From NCBI RefSeq assembly GCF_001283065.1, contig NZ_CDMK01000003.1:168594-232593 (forward strand): a stretch of DNA of 64,000 nucleotides, in the 5' to 3' direction. The DNA is from Helicobacter heilmannii (GTDB taxonomy: Bacteria > Campylobacterota > Campylobacteria > Campylobacterales > Helicobacteraceae). Below, one piece after another: positions 62,926-64,000 of this stretch (the stretch's first letter is position 1; every line of letters starts with the position of its first letter). The notes beneath the pieces were generated by a model that saw only the letters and a program-made list of their open reading frames with translations, ran no database searches and had not been told where the DNA came from. A program made the position numbers and the translations under genes.

Positions 62926-63747
62926 ATGGAGCACAAGACCAGCTACGCCCAAGCCTCACGGCTGAAACTCAAAACCAAAATGGGCTTGAATGGCAAGTGT
63001 GTGATTGCGGACAACTACTTCACCCCGCCCTTTAAACTCATGCCCCCCTTTTACGCCAGAGACAGCCTAGCCGAGATCATGTTGATTGCCGTAAGCCCAG
63101 GGATGCTAAAAGGGGACGCGCATGAGATCGACATCGAAGTGGGGCCAGATTGCCAGCTCAAACTCTCCAGCCAAAGCTTTGAGAAAGTGCAAGACACTGA
63201 GGATGGGTATGCAAGCCGTGAAACGCGCATTGCCATCAAAGAAAACGCGCTTTTAGACTTCTCCCCCCTGCCCATCATCCCCTTTGCTAACGCGCATTTT
63301 CAAAACCACAGCCATATCGTGCTTTACGAAAACGCCCAACTGCTTTATAGCGAGATCATCACCGCCGGACGCATCGCGCACGGCGAAGCCTTTGCCTTTA
63401 AACGCTTGCACTCCACGCTCCACATCGCTTATTCGCAAGAAAACAGCGCGCACCCCTTGTTTGTGGATAACACCTTGCTAGAGCCGGCCACGCTTGATTT
63501 AAAAAACCCATGCATGTTTGGCAACTACACGCATTATTTAAACCTCGTGGCTTTCACCAAGCACCTAGATCAAGACAGCTTGCTCGGCTTTTTAGAAGGC
63601 TTTGAAGGCCAAGCAGGGGTAAGCACCTTAGCCTCTAAGCTGCCTGAAGGCTATACGGGCTTGTGTCTTAAAGCTCTTGCTTGTGGCTCGGAGCCCCTCT
63701 TAAACTTGCGTAAAAGCATTAGCCAAGAGTTGTTGGGGCGGTTGTAA
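62926..63747 (+). CDS. ureH: Urease accessory protein UreH (UreD)
   Basis: A 273-residue scaffold of the nickel-insertion complex, called UreD elsewhere. TPPFKLMPPFY and the SQSFEKVQDTEDGYASRETRI strand are typical. It begins one base after ureG, completing ureABIEFGH in the H. pylori order. Confidence 0.95.
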   Translation: MEHKTSYAQASRLKLKTKMGLNGKCVIADNYFTPPFKLMPPFYARDSLAEIMLIAVSPGMLKGDAHEIDIEVGPDCQLKLSSQSFEKVQDTEDGYASRETRIAIKENALLDFSPLPIIPFANAHFQNHSHIVLYENAQLLYSEIITAGRIAHGEAFAFKRLHSTLHIAYSQENSAHPLFVDNTLLEPATLDLKNPCMFGNYTHYLNLVAFTKHLDQDSLLGFLEGFEGQAGVSTLASKLPEGYTGLCLKALACGSEPLLNLRKSISQELLGRL

Positions 63748-63754
63748 AAGCTCT

Positions 63755-63773
63755 AATGGGGCTAGCCCTCATT
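63755..63773. terminator. Weak bidirectional hairpin after ureH
   Basis: GGGC-TA-GCCC (63759-63768) with flanking AATG and CATT forms an imperfect hairpin between the convergent ureH and Sel1-repeat gene, followed by a C-rich stretch rather than T. It overlaps the stop of the minus-strand gene. Confidence 0.3.
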
Positions 63774-64000
63774 CCCCCACCAATCCCACATCCCGCAAGC
63801 TTTTTTAAGATATTCAAATGCCTTGAGTGGGTCGGGCGTAACACCCAAGCCCTTATCATAGATTTTACTTAATCGACGCAAAGCCTCATCGTAACAAGGC
63901 TCTTCGCAATCCGCCCCATTGGCGGCTATGGTGTAATGCTCTAGGGCTTTGGCGTAGTCTTGCTGAACCACCTCGCCACCATCAAAATACAGCTCGGCTA
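63762..64000 (-). CDS. Sel1-like repeat protein, C-terminal end (cut by window)
   Basis: The minus-strand frame stays open at the window edge. The visible 79 residues contain Sel1/TPR-like repeats: LAELYFDGGEVVQQDYAKALEHYTIAAN and LSKIYDKGLGVTPDPLKAFEYLKKAC. Helicobacter cysteine-rich proteins (Hcp family) use such repeats with paired cysteines, and here cysteines are seen in DCEEPC and KKACG. The full length, and any signal peptide, are outside the window. Confidence 0.75.
   Translation of the reverse strand, partial: AELYFDGGEVVQQDYAKALEHYTIAANGADCEEPCYDEALRRLSKIYDKGLGVTPDPLKAFEYLKKACGMWDWWGNEG

Noticed and set aside
1-64000. CRISPR array, prophage, or complete insertion sequence
   Set aside because: No regularly spaced repeats, integrase, phage structural genes or intact transposase were seen in either strand.

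Overview
The window comes from a gastric, urease-positive Helicobacter that is not H. pylori itself. The evidence is the complete nickel urease cluster ureABIEFGH with the acid-gated urea channel UreI, the hydABCDE uptake hydrogenase, the porGDAB pyruvate oxidoreductase followed by purB, a Helicobacter-type outer membrane protein, a FrpB4-like TonB receptor, and many gene neighbourhoods known from H. pylori. The base composition looks more GC-rich than the roughly 39% of H. pylori. Together with the acetone carboxylase layout, this points to the canine/feline gastric group (H. felis, H. bizzozeronii, H. heilmannii and relatives). The species cannot be fixed from the window.

Layout. 0-3.6 kb: a 5'-truncated PAS chemoreceptor, an EamA exporter and a multi-pass membrane protein. 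3.5-9.7 kb: gatC, a WlbA-like sugar dehydrogenase with a His/Cys-rich tail, a TonB-dependent receptor divergent from an outer membrane protein, and GDP-fucose synthase. 9.7-15.4 kb: hydEDCBA, read on the minus strand. 15.4-18.8 kb: a decayed region with remnants of an HsdS specificity protein and of an N6-adenine methylase. 18.8-23.3 kb: porGDAB-purB. 23.4-28.2 kb (minus): ogt, a GlcD-type oxidase, pgbA, a NUDT14-like Nudix hydrolase and csd3. 28.2-31.0 kb: a small membrane protein, then flgM, an FlgN-like chaperone and flgK behind a sigma-28 promoter. 31.1-33.1 kb: a type II restriction-modification pair (C5 methylase plus a putative endonuclease) and small decayed sequences. 33.1-42.8 kb (minus): thiolase, scoAB, a second HyuA-like protein, acetone carboxylase gamma, beta and alpha, and a small membrane protein. 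42.9-49.1 kb: proC and fliW, divergent from bamD-lon-tyrA-fliQ-murB. 49.1-54.2 kb (minus): mqo, an NlpC/P60 protein, a low-molecular-weight phosphatase and rpoD. 54.3-57.6 kb: tatB-tatC-queA-rsmG plus two small genes in an overlapping chain. Then tRNA-Ser(GGA), the urease cluster (57.9-63.7 kb), and the end of a Sel1-repeat protein.

How it works together. Much of the window concerns nickel enzymes and life in the stomach. Urease and UreI neutralise acid, hydrogenase supplies electrons from H2, and the FrpB4-like receptor probably imports nickel. The minus-strand block at 33-43 kb encodes a full route from acetone through acetoacetate and acetoacetyl-CoA to acetyl-CoA. UreE has no His-rich tail, whereas two proteins not known as nickel enzymes (the WlbA-like dehydrogenase and the acetone carboxylase alpha subunit) carry His-rich extensions.

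The least explained parts are the decayed methylase/specificity locus with odd open frames next to it (15.4-18.8 kb), the unassigned endonuclease and neighbouring fragments (31.1-33.1 kb), the double-HyuA carboxylase operon, and the inverted repeats upstream of the TonB receptor and of ureA. No CRISPR array, intact insertion sequence or prophage was seen.
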